A stretch of DNA of 64,000 nt from Primorskyibacter aestuariivivens (GCF_028023675.1 NZ_JAQIOZ010000004.1:62001-126000); one strand, 5' to 3'. Counted from the stretch's first letter, positions 35,310-46,384 are shown. Numbers and translations are program-made. Notes: generated by a model not told the origin, from the sequence alone.

Positions 35310-37181
35310 GTGTTTCACGTGAAACATTTTGATGTCATCGTCGTTGGGGGTGGTCATGCGGGCTGTGACGCTGCTCATGCCGCCGCACGTATGGGTGTGT
35401 CCACGGCTCTCGTGACGCTCAAGATGTCGGGGATTGGCGTTTTATCCTGTAATCCAGCTGTCGGAGGATTGGGTAAGGGTCATCTCGTTCGAGAAATTGA
35501 CGCCTTGGACGGGATCATCGGGCGCGTGTCCGATCGCTCGGGAATTCAGTTTCGCCTGCTGAACCGTCGCAAGGGCCCCGCTGTTCAGGGTCCTCGCGCG
35601 CAGATTGACCGGGATGCCTATCGTTCCGAGATGCAATCTCTGATTGGAAAAACGGAAAATCTTAGCGTTATCGAAGGCGAAGTTGCCGATCTCAAGCTGG
35701 CCCAAGGGCGCATTGCCGGGGTTGTGCTGGCTGATGGTCAGGAGATTTCGTCCAGTGCTGTCATCCTGACGACAGGCACGTTCCTTCGTGGCATCATTCA
35801 CATCGGGGATGTGCAACGCGAAGGCGGTCGTATTGGCGATGCGCCGTCCAATCGTCTGGCGGAACGCTTGTATGACATGGACCTTGCAATAGGTCGGCTG
35901 AAAACCGGTACACCGCCAAGGCTCCGGTCCTCAACGATCAATTGGGACGTTCTGGATGAACAACCGGGGGACGAAGACCCGGTTCTGTTTTCCTTCCTGT
36001 CTTCATCGGTGGTGCTGGATCAGGTGTCTTGTGGCATCACCCACACCAACAGCCAGACCCATGACATCATTCGCGAGAATCTGAACCGCTCCGCGATGTA
36101 TGGGGGGCATATTGACGGGGTTGGTCCACGCTATTGCCCGTCCATCGAGGACAAGATCGTGCGCTTTGCAGACAAGGAAAGCCATCAGATCTTTCTTGAG
36201 CCCGAAGGTTTGAAAACTGAAACGGTCTATCCAAACGGGATTTCCACCAGCCTCCCGGAGAGTGTGCAGTATGATTACGTACATTCCATCCGTGGATTGG
36301 AGCAGGCCGAGATAATGCAGCCCGGCTATGCCATCGAATATGACTATGTGGATCCGCGGTCGCTCACATCGCAATTGCAATTGAAACAGGTTGAGGGGCT
36401 TTACCTCGCCGGTCAGATCAATGGAACGACGGGATATGAAGAAGCAGCGGCGCAGGGTCTCGTTGCTGGCTTGAACGCCGCTGCCGCCGTGCGTGGGCAA
36501 GCGCCGATCTATTTCAGCCGGGCGGAGTCCTACATTGGCGTGATGATCGACGATCTTGTCACGCGGGGCGTCTCTGAGCCCTATCGCATGTTCACGTCGC
36601 GCGCCGAGTTCCGTTTGTCCTTGCGGGCCGACAATGCGGATCAGCGTTTGACACCACTCGGTTTAGAGGCCGGATGTGTCGGTGAGTCCCGTCGGATTGC
36701 CTTTGAAACCAAGATGGAACGGTTGAACAGCGCCCGAGCCGCATTGGAAAACGCCAGATTCACCCCAAAAGAGGCCAGCGCTGCCGGGATTGCCGTCTCC
36801 AATGATGGTGCGCGTCGCAGTGCATTCCAACTTTTGGCGTTCCCGAATGTCGGGATGGATGATCTGCAAGAGCTTGTGCCGGAGATTAGTGATTTTGATG
36901 AGATCACGCGGGCGCAACTTGAAAAAGATGCGCTTTATGCGAATTATGTTGAGCGTCAGCGCCGTGATGTGGACGCGCTGAAGCGGGATGAGAAATTGTC
37001 ATTCCCGGCTGATTTCAAATTCGCGACGATTGATGGTCTTTCCAACGAATTGAAGCAAAAACTGATTCAAGCGCAGCCTGAGAATATTCGCCAGGCCTCA
37101 AAGGTTGAGGGAATGACGCCGGCAGCTTTGACATTGCTTTTGTCGCGTCTGCGCGCGCATTCCCAGCAGAAATCGGCCTGA
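35310..37181 (+). CDS. mnmG: tRNA uridine-5-carboxymethylaminomethyl synthesis enzyme MnmG (GidA)
   Basis: MnmG is the FAD-dependent partner of MnmE. The 623-residue product has the dinucleotide-binding [33 protein letters not shown], and a C-terminal region ([21 protein letters not shown]) that binds MnmE and tRNA. The start is a GTG at 35310, two bases after the mnmE stop, giving [15 protein letters not shown]. The first codons are occupied by a perfect parS site (35311-35326), so the start codon and the ParB site overlap. Another GTG at 35319 inside the parS site is a less likely start. Confidence 0.97.
   Translation: MFHVKHFDVIVVGGGHAGCDAAHAAARMGVSTALVTLKMSGIGVLSCNPAVGGLGKGHLVREIDALDGIIGRVSDRSGIQFRLLNRRKGPAVQGPRAQIDRDAYRSEMQSLIGKTENLSVIEGEVADLKLAQGRIAGVVLADGQEISSSAVILTTGTFLRGIIHIGDVQREGGRIGDAPSNRLAERLYDMDLAIGRLKTGTPPRLRSSTINWDVLDEQPGDEDPVLFSFLSSSVVLDQVSCGITHTNSQTHDIIRENLNRSAMYGGHIDGVGPRYCPSIEDKIVRFADKESHQIFLEPEGLKTETVYPNGISTSLPESVQYDYVHSIRGLEQAEIMQPGYAIEYDYVDPRSLTSQLQLKQVEGLYLAGQINGTTGYEEAAAQGLVAGLNAAAAVRGQAPIYFSRAESYIGVMIDDLVTRGVSEPYRMFTSRAEFRLSLRADNADQRLTPLGLEAGCVGESRRIAFETKMERLNSARAALENARFTPKEASAAGIAVSNDGARRSAFQLLAFPNVGMDDLQELVPEISDFDEITRAQLEKDALYANYVERQRRDVDALKRDEKLSFPADFKFATIDGLSNELKQKLIQAQPENIRQASKVEGMTPAALTLLLSRLRAHSQQKSA
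35311..35326. promoter_or_regulatory. parS: parS centromere site 1, inside the mnmG start
   Basis: TGTTTCACGTGAAACA is an exact match to the consensus parS palindrome bound by chromosomal ParB. It is read as codons F-H-V-K-H of MnmG, beginning one base after the first base of the GTG start codon. It lies 2.5 kb before parA and 2.6 kb right of the putative oriC. Confidence 0.93.
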
Positions 37182-37182
37182 G

Positions 37183-37797
37183 ATGATCGCTCCCGAAGAC
37201 TTCAATGTTTCACGTGAAACATTCGAACGGCTGGAAATTTATGTCGAGTTGCTCCGGAAATGGACGCCGAGGATCAATCTGGTGGCCAAATCCACCATGC
37301 CAGAGGTCTGGGAACGGCACATCGCGGATTCGATTCAGCTACTTGAAGTGATGGCGGGCCGATCCGGGCATTATGCCGATCTTGGAAGCGGCGGCGGGTT
37401 GCCCGGATTGGTGACGGCGATTGCGCATACCGACTTTGATATGGAGCTGAACGCAGTCACGCTGGTTGAATCCGACCAACGCAAGGCGGCATTTCTCCGC
37501 ACAGTTTTGCGCGAAACGGAATCCAAGGGACAAGTCGTAGCAGCGCGGATCGAAGCCATTGATCCGTTGAGCGCTGAAATCCTTTCGGCGCGCGCCCTTG
37601 CGTCGCTTGATGATTTGCTGGGCTTTGCTGAACAGCATTTGGCCAAGACGGGCGTTGCCGTCTTCCCCAAAGGCATAAACTGGCGCGCAGAGCTCGAAGA
37701 GGCACAGAAGACGTTTTCATTCACCTGTGAAGCCCATAAGAGTCAAACCCAGGATGGTGCTGTCATCCTGGAAATAGGAGAGATTTCCCGTGTCTGA
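37183..37797 (+). CDS. rsmG: 16S rRNA (guanine-527-N7)-methyltransferase RsmG
   Basis: RsmG (GidB) methylates G527 of 16S rRNA. The 204-residue product has an RNA-contacting N-terminus (FNVSRETFERLEIYVELLRKWTPRINLV), the SAM motif ADLGSGGGLPG and a later ESDQRKAAFLR. It starts one base after the mnmG stop codon. A perfect parS site lies within codons 8-13 (N-V-S-R-E-T). The stop overlaps the parA GTG start by eight bases, so the operon continues into the partition genes. Confidence 0.97.
   Translation: MIAPEDFNVSRETFERLEIYVELLRKWTPRINLVAKSTMPEVWERHIADSIQLLEVMAGRSGHYADLGSGGGLPGLVTAIAHTDFDMELNAVTLVESDQRKAAFLRTVLRETESKGQVVAARIEAIDPLSAEILSARALASLDDLLGFAEQHLAKTGVAVFPKGINWRAELEEAQKTFSFTCEAHKSQTQDGAVILEIGEISRV
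37206..37221. promoter_or_regulatory. parS: parS centromere site 2, inside the rsmG N-terminal coding region
   Basis: A second exact TGTTTCACGTGAAACA, 1,895 bases from the first, in rsmG codons for V-S-R-E-T. It is read in a different codon phase from the copy in mnmG (F-H-V-K-H there), so protein constraint alone cannot explain both. It is 569 bases before the parA stop-to-start region and supports ParB loading near parAB. Confidence 0.93.
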
Positions 37798-38599
37798 TCC
37801 CACGCGCCCGGCTGGTCCGAAAATCATTGCTATTGCCAACCAGAAGGGCGGAGTTGGCAAAACGACGACCACGATCAACCTGGCTTCGGCGCTTGCAGAA
37901 CTTGGCTACAAGGTGCTGATCGTGGATTTGGATCCGCAGGGTAACGCATCGACCGGGCTGGGTATCATCCCCGAGGATCGCGATTTGACGACCTATGAGC
38001 TTTTGCTTGATGACGTGGCGTTGGATGAGGTCATTCAGACCTGCGACATCGAAAACCTGTCGATCATTCCGGCGACGGTCGACCTGTCCTCGGCTGATAT
38101 CGAATTGATTGCCAATGAAAAGCGTAGTTTCCTCTTGCACGATGCGCTGCGTCAGCATGCGATGGATAAATACGGGTTCGATTATGTCCTGATAGATTGC
38201 CCGCCGTCCCTGAACCTTTTGACCGTGAATGCGATGGTCGCGGCGCATTCGGTACTGGTGCCTTTGCAAAGTGAATTCTTTGCGCTGGAAGGTCTGTCGC
38301 AGTTGATGATCACCATTCGTGAGGTGCGCCAGACAGCAAATCCAAACCTTAGGATCGAGGGGATTGTGCTCACCATGTATGACAGCCGCAACAATCTGTC
38401 CCAACAGGTTGAGATGGATGCGCGTGAAAATCTGGGTGACCTGGTGTTCCAGACACTCATTCCGCGCAATGTCCGGGTGAGCGAAGCACCATCCTATTCG
38501 GTGCCTGTTCTGCAATATGACAGCGCGTCCAAGGGCGCGGCGGCCTACCGGGCCCTGGCGACGGAACTGGTCAGCAAAAACACGAAACGCGCAGCCTGA
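37790..38599 (+). CDS. parA: chromosome partitioning ATPase ParA
   Basis: ParA is the ATPase that moves ParB-parS complexes along the nucleoid. The 269-residue product has the deviant Walker A KGGVGKTTTTINLASALA (the signature Lys precedes GGVGKT), Walker A' DLDPQGNAS and Walker B DYVLIDCPPS. It starts with GTG at 37790 after a short SDPTRPAGP leader, overlapping the rsmG stop by eight bases. parB follows 10 bases later. ATPase switch residues look intact. Confidence 0.97.
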   Translation: MSDPTRPAGPKIIAIANQKGGVGKTTTTINLASALAELGYKVLIVDLDPQGNASTGLGIIPEDRDLTTYELLLDDVALDEVIQTCDIENLSIIPATVDLSSADIELIANEKRSFLLHDALRQHAMDKYGFDYVLIDCPPSLNLLTVNAMVAAHSVLVPLQSEFFALEGLSQLMITIREVRQTANPNLRIEGIVLTMYDSRNNLSQQVEMDARENLGDLVFQTLIPRNVRVSEAPSYSVPVLQYDSASKGAAAYRALATELVSKNTKRAA

Positions 38600-38609
38600 G
38601 GCAAAGAAC

Positions 38610-39518
38610 ATGGCGGATAGAAAAGAAAAACGCAGAGGTTTGGGGCGTGGATTGTCGGCCTTGATGGCGGATGTGGAGCCGACGAGTACCGACACCGGTA
38701 CACGTGAAGGTCCAGCCGCTGCAGAGAAATCCATTCCTGTCGAAAAGATCGTGCCCAACCCGGACCAGCCGCGGCGTCAGTTCTCGGAAGAGGATATGCG
38801 CGATCTGGCCGAGTCGATCAAAGCCAAGGGTGTCATCCAGCCGCTGATCGTTCGCGAAAAGCCGGGCGATGCGGGCATGTATGAAATCGTGGCCGGTGAA
38901 CGCCGTTGGCGGGCTGCGCAGATGGCGCAGCTTCACGAACTGCCGGTCATCATTCGCGATTTCAGTGATACCGAAGTGCTGGAAGTTGCGATTATCGAAA
39001 ACATCCAGCGCGCTGATCTGAACGCGGTGGAAGAGGCGCTTGGCTTCCGTCAGCTTATGGACCGGTTTGGTCATACCCAGGAAAAACTGGCGGAAGCGCT
39101 TGGCAAAAGCCGGAGCCATATCGCAAATCTGCTGCGCCTGCTCAACCTGCCAGAGCCAGTTCTGGACATGGTGCGCAACAGCGAACTGTCTGCCGGTCAT
39201 GCGCGCGCGTTGATCACCTCGGATGATCCTGTCGGATTGGCCCGAACCGTGGTCGCCCGGAGTTTGTCGGTGCGCGAAACCGAAAAGCTGGCCAAGTCCG
39301 GTGGTGAAGACGCCAAACCTGCACCGCGCGGTTCATCCGGCGTCAATGCCGCGGGAAAAGATGCCGATACCAAGGCGCTCGAAGGTGATCTTGCGGCACA
39401 GCTTGGGATGAAGGTGAATATCGACCATAAACCGGGCGGGGAAGGTGGCAAGCTGGTGCTGCATTACGCAGATCTGGAGCAACTGGATGATCTGTGCCGC
39501 TTGTTAACCGGGTCCTGA
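38610..39518 (+). CDS. parB: chromosome partitioning protein ParB
   Basis: ParB binds parS and, as a CTP-dependent clamp, spreads along DNA. The 302-residue product starts RRGLGRGLSALMADV, has the N-terminal CTP-binding motif GERRWRAAQ, ENIQRADLNAVEEA, the helix-turn-helix segment EKLAEALGKSRSHIANLLRLL and a C-terminal dimerisation end (DLEQLDDLCRLLTG). The ATG at 38610 is preceded by AAAG and gives the standard N-terminus. Cognate parS sites are at 35311 and 37206. It converges on hemW with three bases between stops. Confidence 0.97.
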   Translation: MADRKEKRRGLGRGLSALMADVEPTSTDTGTREGPAAAEKSIPVEKIVPNPDQPRRQFSEEDMRDLAESIKAKGVIQPLIVREKPGDAGMYEIVAGERRWRAAQMAQLHELPVIIRDFSDTEVLEVAIIENIQRADLNAVEEALGFRQLMDRFGHTQEKLAEALGKSRSHIANLLRLLNLPEPVLDMVRNSELSAGHARALITSDDPVGLARTVVARSLSVRETEKLAKSGGEDAKPAPRGSSGVNAAGKDADTKALEGDLAAQLGMKVNIDHKPGGEGGKLVLHYADLEQLDDLCRLLTGS

Positions 39519-39521
39519 TCG

Positions 39522-40682
39522 TCAGGCCAGCGCAGAAATCAGCTCTGCGATCACGGCATTCAGCACCGGTCGTCCCTTGGGCGTGACAATGATGCTTTGA
39601 TCTTTGAATTCAACCATGCCGATGTCGTGGAGATATTGGCCGGTTTCGGTTGGAAAAGACTGAAGAGCCACCCGTTCAAATCGTTGAATATCTAGTGGTT
39701 CGTTGAGCCGAAGTCCCATCATGATGAGTTCCGTCGCCATATCTTGGGGAGAAAGGGGCTCAACGGTCTCGGCCTTTCCGCCAAGATGCGACTCCAACCA
39801 CATGCGCGGATTTGATTTCGCGACTGTTGCGTATTTCTGGCCGTCCAATGTGAGCCGACCATGCGCGCCAGGCCCGATCCCGGCGTAGTCTCCATATTTC
39901 CAATAGACAATGTTGTGGCGGGATTCATTGCCCGGGTAAGCATGATTTGACACTTCATAGGCCGGTAACCCGTGCGCTTCGCACATCTCCTGTGTCAGGT
40001 CATACATATCGGCCGCAAGATCGTCTGGGGGCAGGCCACGGAGCTTGCCAGCATTGTAACGGTCCCCGAAAGCGGTGCCTTGCTCAATGGTCAATTGATA
40101 CAGCGACAGATGCCCGGCATTCAGCGCCAGTGCTTGTTCAAGCTCGGTTTTCCACTGGTTTAGTGACTGATTTTGCCGCGCGTAGATCAAATCGAAACTG
40201 CTTCGGTCAAAGACATTCTGACTGATCTGGATCGCGCGCCTGGCCTCGTCAACGCTGTGCAACCGCCCAAGCCGCGCAAGATCACCATCATTGAGCGCCT
40301 GAACGCCCAAAGACACACGATTGACACCGGCATCGCGATAGCCTCTGAACCTGTCGATCTCGACCGAGCCGGGATTGGCCTCAAGCGTGATTTCCACGTC
40401 ATTGGACAACGTCCAGGTATCCCGCACCTCATCCAGAATCGTCTCTAACGTGGGGATTTCCATCAAAGATGGGGTGCCGCCGCCAAAATAGACCGAGCGC
40501 AGAACCCGACCTTTGGTCAGTGCGCCAACACGCTTGATCTCATTCGCATAGGCGCTTGCCCATGCTTTCTGGTCAATGTGTTTCTGAACATGGCTGTTGA
40601 AATCGCAATAGGGGCATTTGGATTCGCAAAACGGCCAATGGACATAAAGCCCGAAGCCACCGTTTTGCCAATCCTCAGTCAA
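39522..40682 (-). CDS. hemW: radical SAM heme chaperone HemW
   Basis: HemW is a radical SAM protein that binds and delivers heme; it was formerly annotated as coproporphyrinogen III oxidase. The 386-residue product has CESKCPYCDFNSH, the CX3CX2C cluster motif, and FGGGTPSLM. The start is uncertain. The TTG at 40682 gives [18 protein letters not shown], like the family, and overlaps the rdgB stop by eight bases; the ATG at 40712 adds ten residues translated from rdgB's last codons in another frame. It lacks the additional Cys pattern of true HemN. Confidence 0.9.
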   Translation of the reverse strand: MTEDWQNGGFGLYVHWPFCESKCPYCDFNSHVQKHIDQKAWASAYANEIKRVGALTKGRVLRSVYFGGGTPSLMEIPTLETILDEVRDTWTLSNDVEITLEANPGSVEIDRFRGYRDAGVNRVSLGVQALNDGDLARLGRLHSVDEARRAIQISQNVFDRSSFDLIYARQNQSLNQWKTELEQALALNAGHLSLYQLTIEQGTAFGDRYNAGKLRGLPPDDLAADMYDLTQEMCEAHGLPAYEVSNHAYPGNESRHNIVYWKYGDYAGIGPGAHGRLTLDGQKYATVAKSNPRMWLESHLGGKAETVEPLSPQDMATELIMMGLRLNEPLDIQRFERVALQSFPTETGQYLHDIGMVEFKDQSIIVTPKGRPVLNAVIAELISALA

Positions 40683-41286
40683 AGCAGGCCGCGACCAGTT
40701 TCCTGAACGCATCCGCGCGGTGGCTTATCTCGTTCTTTTTCCAGCGATCCATTTCGCCCAGCGTGATGTCATAGCCGTCGGGCATGAAGATCGGATCATA
40801 CCCATGACCCTGATCACCGCGCATGGGCCAGACGACCTTGCCCTCGATCACGCCGGGAAACACCTCGTCATGACCGTCGGGCCAGGCGAGCACCAACGTA
40901 CAACAGAACCGCGCGGTGCGGGGATGTGCGGCGTTCCTGGTCTCCAACTCTTCATGTGTTCGGGTCATCGCCATGACGAAATCCCGGCCATTGGGTGTTT
41001 CGGCCCAATCCGCAGTGTAAACACCGGGCGCGCCGTCCAGCGCATCTACCTCGATCCCGCTGTCGTCGGACAGGGCGGGCAGGCCGGTTGCTTTGGCGGC
41101 GGCATGCGCCTTGATCCGGGCATTGCCGACAAAGGTGGTTTCGGTTTCCTCGGGCTCATCCAGCCCCATCTCGGCCGCGCCAACAACTTTGACGCCAAAA
41201 GGCTCAAGCAGGCGTTCAATCTCTTCCAGCTTGCCCTTGTTGTGGGTGGCGACCAAAAGCCGGTCGCCAGAGAATTTCCGCGTCAT
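40675..41286 (-). CDS. rdgB: non-canonical purine NTP pyrophosphatase (RdgB/HAM1)
   Basis: RdgB hydrolyses dITP and XTP to keep deaminated purines out of DNA. The 203-residue product has the opening [18 protein letters not shown] and the conserved [26 protein letters not shown] with the catalytic Asp. It starts in an ATGA overlap with the rph stop and ends inside the hemW start region. The three genes rph-rdgB-hemW form a tightly packed minus-strand operon. Confidence 0.96.
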   Translation of the reverse strand: MTRKFSGDRLLVATHNKGKLEEIERLLEPFGVKVVGAAEMGLDEPEETETTFVGNARIKAHAAAKATGLPALSDDSGIEVDALDGAPGVYTADWAETPNGRDFVMAMTRTHEELETRNAAHPRTARFCCTLVLAWPDGHDEVFPGVIEGKVVWPMRGDQGHGYDPIFMPDGYDITLGEMDRWKKNEISHRADAFRKLVAACFD

Positions 41287-41996
41287 GCGGTGGCCGCCTT
41301 TTGCATTTCGGTCAGCTCGGACACGCCCTTTTCCGCGAGATCGAGCAGTTCGTTCATCTGTGCCCGGGAATAAGTCGCGCCCTCGGCGGACATCTGCACT
41401 TCGATCAGCTGTTTGTTGCCCAGCATGATGAAATTGCCGTCCACGCCCGCCTCGGAATCTTCGGGGTAATCCAGATCCAGCACCGGCTGACCCGCATAGA
41501 TGCCACAGCTGACCGCAGCCACCGGCTCAATCAGCGGATCACTGATCACGTCGCCGATTTTCATCAGCTTGTTGACAGCCAGCCGTAAAGCCACCCATCC
41601 CCCGGTGATCGAGGCACAGCGCGTACCGCCATCGGCCTGAATCACATCGCAATCGACCGTAATCTGACGCTCGCCTAGAGCAACACGGTCCACCCCGGCA
41701 CGCAATGACCGACCGATCAGTCGTTGAATTTCCACCGTGCGGCCGCCTTGCTTGCCAGCGGCGGCTTCGCGGCGCATCCGGGTATTGGTCGCGCGGGGCA
41801 GCATACCGTATTCCGCGGTGACCCAGCCAAGACCGGAACCCTTGATAAACGGCGGCACGCGGTCTTCGATTGTCGCGGTGCAGAGCACATGCGTATCGCC
41901 CATCCTGATCAGGCAGGAGCCTTCGGCATGTTTCGTGACGCCGGTTTCGATTGAAACCTCGCGCATTTCGCTTAAATTCCGTCCTGACGGTCGCAT
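41283..41996 (-). CDS. rph: ribonuclease PH
   Basis: RNase PH is a phosphorolytic 3' exoribonuclease that finishes tRNA 3' ends. The 237-residue product begins [35 protein letters not shown] and has the core [34 protein letters not shown] and [18 protein letters not shown]. The ATG at 41996 is the family start. The gene is divergent from hrcA with 107 bases between start codons; no CIRCE inverted repeat is visible there. Confidence 0.97.
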   Translation of the reverse strand: MRPSGRNLSEMREVSIETGVTKHAEGSCLIRMGDTHVLCTATIEDRVPPFIKGSGLGWVTAEYGMLPRATNTRMRREAAAGKQGGRTVEIQRLIGRSLRAGVDRVALGERQITVDCDVIQADGGTRCASITGGWVALRLAVNKLMKIGDVISDPLIEPVAAVSCGIYAGQPVLDLDYPEDSEAGVDGNFIMLGNKQLIEVQMSAEGATYSRAQMNELLDLAEKGVSELTEMQKAATA

Positions 41997-42103
41997 AGTG
42001 TCATCCTTGGCTGTTTGACTGCGGGGATACAGGGCGGCGCCGATCCTCTGCAACCCCAAGCGCAGGGTCCTGCAACAGATAATATGTAAAGACACGCAAA
42101 GAC

Positions 42104-43168
42104 ATGAGTGACGGCGCGAAACTTCTCGAAGAAATGAATGACCGCTCACGCGAAGTGTTTCGACGCGTGGTCGAAGGCTATCTGCTGACCGGGGAGCCAG
42201 TGGGCTCGCGCACGCTGACCCGGAGCCTGTCGGAAAAGGTCAGCGCCGCAACGATCCGCAACGTGATGCAGGATCTGGAGTTCCTTGGCCTGATCGGAAG
42301 CCCCCATATCAGCGCTGGTCGTGTGCCGACGCAGCAGGGGTTGCGCATGTTCGTCGATGGATTGCTTGAGATGGATGATCTGGCCGTAACGGACCGCGAA
42401 GCGATCGACGCGACGCTGGCCAGCAATTCGTCGGACGTGAGCGGTCTTCTCGATCGGGTCGGGTCGGCCTTGTCAGGGGTGACGCAAGGCGCATCCCTGG
42501 TTCTGACACCCAAGCATGAAGCGCCGATCAAACATATCGAGTTTGTATCACTGGCCCAGGACCGGGCGCTTGTGGTGCTGGTTTTTGCGGACGGCCATGT
42601 CGAGAACCGCCTGTTTTCGCCGCCGCCCGGGCAAACGCCCAGTTCCATGCGCGAAGCGGCAAATTTTCTCAATGCGTTGATCGAGGGCCGCACGCTGAGC
42701 GAATTGCGTACCCAAATCGCGGAACAGATCCGCGCGCGCCGTCAGGAGATCGACAGCCTGTCGCAACAAATGGTCGAAAGCGGGCTGGCGGTGTGGACGA
42801 CCGATGCGGACGATTCCGAACGACTCATCGTGCGGGGGCGTGCAAATCTTTTGGGCGAGGGGGCCGAAGAAGAAGACCTTGATCGTATCCGCGTGTTGTT
42901 TGACGACCTCGAGCGCAAGCGGGACATTGCCGAATTTCTCGAACTCACCGAAGAGGGTGAAGGTGTGCGGATTTTTATCGGCTCAGAGAACAAACTTTTC
43001 TCACTTTCGGGTTCCTCTTTGGTGGTGTCTCCATATATGAACGCGGATCGAAAGATCATCGGTGCGGTTGGGGTCATCGGACCCACGCGCCTGAATTACG
43101 GGCGGATCGTACCGATCGTTGATTACACGGCACAGCTGGTCGGCAAACTGATTTCCGACCGAAGTTAG
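42104..43168 (+). CDS. hrcA: heat-inducible transcription repressor HrcA
   Basis: HrcA binds CIRCE operators to repress groE and similar heat-shock operons. The 354-residue product has an N-terminal winged helix ([44 protein letters not shown]) and a C-terminal sensor domain. The gene precedes grpE by 10 bases. No CIRCE-type repeat (TTAGCACTC-N9-GAGTGCTAA) is seen upstream of hrcA, so it does not obviously autoregulate here. Confidence 0.96.
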   Translation: MSDGAKLLEEMNDRSREVFRRVVEGYLLTGEPVGSRTLTRSLSEKVSAATIRNVMQDLEFLGLIGSPHISAGRVPTQQGLRMFVDGLLEMDDLAVTDREAIDATLASNSSDVSGLLDRVGSALSGVTQGASLVLTPKHEAPIKHIEFVSLAQDRALVVLVFADGHVENRLFSPPPGQTPSSMREAANFLNALIEGRTLSELRTQIAEQIRARRQEIDSLSQQMVESGLAVWTTDADDSERLIVRGRANLLGEGAEEEDLDRIRVLFDDLERKRDIAEFLELTEEGEGVRIFIGSENKLFSLSGSSLVVSPYMNADRKIIGAVGVIGPTRLNYGRIVPIVDYTAQLVGKLISDRS

Positions 43169-43178
43169 AGGACGAATC

Positions 43179-43739
43179 ATGGCTGAGCAGGAACCCAGCA
43201 ATTTCCTAGATGACCTTGCCAATGCCGAGGCAGAAGAATTTGGCGAAGAGATGGAAGAGCTGGACGACGAGGTTGTCGAGCTTGACGCGCTGCGCGCCGA
43301 ACGCGATGAGCTGCGCGACAAATTCATGCGCGCACTGGCTGACGCGGAGAATTCCCGCAAACGCGCGCAAAAGGAACGCCGCGAGGCCGAGCAATATGGC
43401 GGCTCGAAACTCGCGCGCGATCTGTTGTCGGTCTATGACAACATGAAACGGGCCGTCGAAAGTGTAGGTGAGGAGCAGAAAGAAGCCTCGGCCGCGCTGA
43501 TCGAAGGGGTCGAGCTGACCATGCGCGAGCTGATTTCCGTGTTCAAGAAATACGGGATCGAGCCTGTGTCGCCGCAAGTGGGCGACAAGTTCGATCCGCA
43601 GGTGCATCAGGCCATGTTCGAAGCCCCGGTGCCCGGCACCAAGGCGGGCGAAATCATCCAGGTCTCTGCCGACGGGTTCATGATGCATGATCGTCTGCTG
43701 CGCCCGGCGCAGGTGGGTGTGTCTTCGAACCCGGGTTAA
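43179..43739 (+). CDS. grpE: nucleotide exchange factor GrpE
   Basis: GrpE is the nucleotide exchange factor of DnaK. The 186-residue product has an acidic head, a long coiled coil ([40 protein letters not shown]) and a C-terminal beta-domain with [12 protein letters not shown] and [26 protein letters not shown]. dnaK and dnaJ are not nearby. Its stop codon shares the bases TTAA with the convergent mutS stop codon. Confidence 0.97.
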   Translation: MAEQEPSNFLDDLANAEAEEFGEEMEELDDEVVELDALRAERDELRDKFMRALADAENSRKRAQKERREAEQYGGSKLARDLLSVYDNMKRAVESVGEEQKEASAALIEGVELTMRELISVFKKYGIEPVSPQVGDKFDPQVHQAMFEAPVPGTKAGEIIQVSADGFMMHDRLLRPAQVGVSSNPG

Positions 43740-46384
43740 TCCTTGGTCAGATTTCGAAGCTCATAGATCAGGTTCAGCGCCTCCAATGGCGTCAATTGAT
43801 CCGGACTGATGTCTTTCAACCGCGCCTCCACCTCGGATGGCGCGGTTTTCGTTTGCTGGGGCGGCGGGGGCGCCGCGGAAAACAGCGGCAGATCATCGAC
43901 AATGGCTTTTTGATTGCCGCCTTCACGTTCGCCTTTTTCCAACGCATCCAGGATCACGCGCGCGCGGTCGACCACAACCGGCGGCAACCCCGCCAATTGC
44001 GCGACCTGCACGCCATAGGACCGGTCCGCCGCCCCTTTGCGCACCTCATGCAGGAACACGACCTCGCCATCCCATTCCTTGACCGCAACTGTGGCATTGT
44101 CCACGCCGGGCATGCGCCCGGCGATCTTGGTCATCTCGTGATAATGCGTCGCGAACAGCCCGCGACAGCGGTTCACATCATGCAGATGTTCCAGCGTGGC
44201 CCAGGCAATGGACAACCCGTCATAGGTGGCGGTGCCGCGCCCGATCTCGTCCAGGATCACCAAGGCCCGATCATCGGCCTGATTGAGAATGGCGGCGGTT
44301 TCCACCATTTCGACCATGAAAGTCGAACGCCCACGCGCCAAATCATCAGACGCCCCCACGCGGCTGAAGACCTGGCTGACCAACCCGATATGGGCCTTGT
44401 CCGCGGGCACGAAACTGCCGGCTTGCGCCAGGATGGCAATCAGCGCGTTCTGGCGCAGAAAGGTCGATTTACCCGCCATGTTTGGACCGGTCAGAAGCCA
44501 GATGGCAGAGGCATCATCGCCATCCGAGAGATGACAATCATTGGCGACAAATGGATCACCGGCTGTGTTGAGCGCAGCCTCCACCACCGGGTGACGCCCG
44601 GCCTCCACGTGAAACATGCGGCTGTCATCCACAACCGGGCGGGTCCAGTTTTCCTCGCGCGCCAATTGCGCCAGAGCGGCGCAAATGTCCAATTCGCTCA
44701 GCGCGCGGGCGATGGAGCCAAGCGGCCCGGATTGATCCAGAATTGCCTGTTTCAGCGTGGAATAGAGACGCTTTTCGATTTCAAGCGCGTGATTTCCGGC
44801 GTTCAGAATCCGGGTTTCCAGATCGGAAAGCTCCACGGTGGTGAACCGCACCTGATTGGCCGTGGTCTGGCGGTGAATGAAGGTTTCCGACAGCGGCGCG
44901 GCCAGCATTTTCTCCGCATGGGTGGCGGTGGTTTCGACGAAATAGCCCAGCACGTTGTTGTGCTTGATCTTGAGCGAGGCGATGCCCGAGAGATTGGCAT
45001 ATTGCTGTTGCAGACTGGCAATGACAGAGCGCCCCTCGTCGCGCAGGGTACGTGCCTCGTCCAGTTCCGCGTCATAGCCCACGGCAATGAATCCGCCGTC
45101 GCGCGCCAGTAAGGGTGGTTCCGCCACCAGCGCCTGATCCAGCAGGTCCAGCAGATCGGATTGGCCGGGCAGGGCGGCAAGCGCATTGCGCAGCACATCT
45201 GGGTGATGGGGGTCGGTCAGGCTGGCGGTGATATCCTCGGCCTGTTCCAGCGCCGCGCGAATACCCGCCAGATCCCGGGGTCCGCCCCGATCCAGAGCGA
45301 GTCGGGACAGGGCCCGGTCAATATCGGGCACTTTGCGCAGGCGCTCGCGCAACCCATCGCGAAACGCGCTGTTTTCCAGTGCATATTCAATCGCCGCATG
45401 GCGTCCGTGGATCGAGGGCAGGTCGCGCGACGGGCTGGACAGCCGCCGCTCCAACAGCCGCGCGCCCCCGGCAGTGACGGTGCGATCAATGCAGGCCAAG
45501 AGCGATCCGGCCCGCCCGCCGGTCATGGCAGAGGTCAGTTCCAGATTGCGACGCGTTGCATGGTCGATCTGCATAACGCCGCCACTGCTTTCCTTTTGTG
45601 GCGGGCGGAGCAGGGGCAATTTGCCCTTTTGCGTGATGCGGAGGTAATCGACCAGCGCGCCCATCGCAGAAAGCTCGGGCCGCGAGAACTGACCATACGC
45701 ATCCAGCGACGCCACGTGAAACACGCTGGCCACCCGCTCAGATGCGGCAGAACTATCGAAGGACGCAGCGCTAAGCGTTGTCACAGAAGCGCCTGATTCA
45801 GTCACTATTTCAGAGAAATCCGCTTCTTGCGCATCGGGCAGCAATACTTCAGACGGGGCCAGCCGCGCCAGTTCCGCGCCGAGCCGCACCGCAGGCAGCG
45901 GCATCACGTGAAACGCGCCGGTGGAGATATCAACCCAGGCGAGCGCAAATTCGTCTCTAATGCAGGCAAAAGCGGCCAAAAAGTTATGTCGCCGCGCCTC
46001 CAGAAGACTTTCCTCGGTCAGCGTTCCGGGGGTGACCAGCCGCACCACATCCCGCTTGACCACGGATTTCGATCCGCGTTTCTTGGCCTCGGCGGGGCTT
46101 TCCATCTGTTCGCAGACCGCGACGCGAAATCCCTTGCGAATGAGCGTCAGCAAATATCCCTCGGCGGCATGAACCGGCACGCCACACATTGGAATATCCG
46201 CGCCGTCGTGTTTGCCGCGTTTGGTCAGCGCAATGTCCAATGCTTCGGCTGCGGCCTTGGCGTCGTCAAAGAACAGCTCATAGAAATCGCCCATGCGATA
46301 GAACAACAGCGCGTCGGGATGCCCCGATTTGATCTCAAGATACTGCGCCATCATGGGCGTCACGGCTGTGTTTGCCTTGGTCAT
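43736..46384 (-). CDS. mutS: DNA mismatch repair protein MutS
   Basis: MutS recognises mismatches and bulges and recruits MutL. The 882-residue product has the N-terminal mismatch-binding part ([32 protein letters not shown], with the conserved F-x-E), Walker [11 protein letters not shown], the Walker B region [21 protein letters not shown], and a C-terminal helix-turn-helix followed by a tail. I prefer the ATG at 46384, preceded by GGGGGA, to an in-frame start 36 bases earlier. Several TTTCACGTG motifs in the gene are Phe-His-Val codons, not parS sites. Confidence 0.97.
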   Translation of the reverse strand: MTKANTAVTPMMAQYLEIKSGHPDALLFYRMGDFYELFFDDAKAAAEALDIALTKRGKHDGADIPMCGVPVHAAEGYLLTLIRKGFRVAVCEQMESPAEAKKRGSKSVVKRDVVRLVTPGTLTEESLLEARRHNFLAAFACIRDEFALAWVDISTGAFHVMPLPAVRLGAELARLAPSEVLLPDAQEADFSEIVTESGASVTTLSAASFDSSAASERVASVFHVASLDAYGQFSRPELSAMGALVDYLRITQKGKLPLLRPPQKESSGGVMQIDHATRRNLELTSAMTGGRAGSLLACIDRTVTAGGARLLERRLSSPSRDLPSIHGRHAAIEYALENSAFRDGLRERLRKVPDIDRALSRLALDRGGPRDLAGIRAALEQAEDITASLTDPHHPDVLRNALAALPGQSDLLDLLDQALVAEPPLLARDGGFIAVGYDAELDEARTLRDEGRSVIASLQQQYANLSGIASLKIKHNNVLGYFVETTATHAEKMLAAPLSETFIHRQTTANQVRFTTVELSDLETRILNAGNHALEIEKRLYSTLKQAILDQSGPLGSIARALSELDICAALAQLAREENWTRPVVDDSRMFHVEAGRHPVVEAALNTAGDPFVANDCHLSDGDDASAIWLLTGPNMAGKSTFLRQNALIAILAQAGSFVPADKAHIGLVSQVFSRVGASDDLARGRSTFMVEMVETAAILNQADDRALVILDEIGRGTATYDGLSIAWATLEHLHDVNRCRGLFATHYHEMTKIAGRMPGVDNATVAVKEWDGEVVFLHEVRKGAADRSYGVQVAQLAGLPPVVVDRARVILDALEKGEREGGNQKAIVDDLPLFSAAPPPPQQTKTAPSEVEARLKDISPDQLTPLEALNLIYELRNLTKD

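Noticed and set aside
41997-42103. Search for a CIRCE element in the rph-hrcA gap
   Set aside because: No TTAGCACTC-like inverted repeat is present, so no HrcA operator is reported.
44601-45915. TTTCACGTG motifs in mutS at about 44606, 45713 and 45905 (and in marR near 52324) that look like partial parS sites
   Set aside because: Each matches only 11 or 12 of 16 parS bases, and each codes Phe-His-Val in its reading frame. Codon use explains them; no palindrome is kept.
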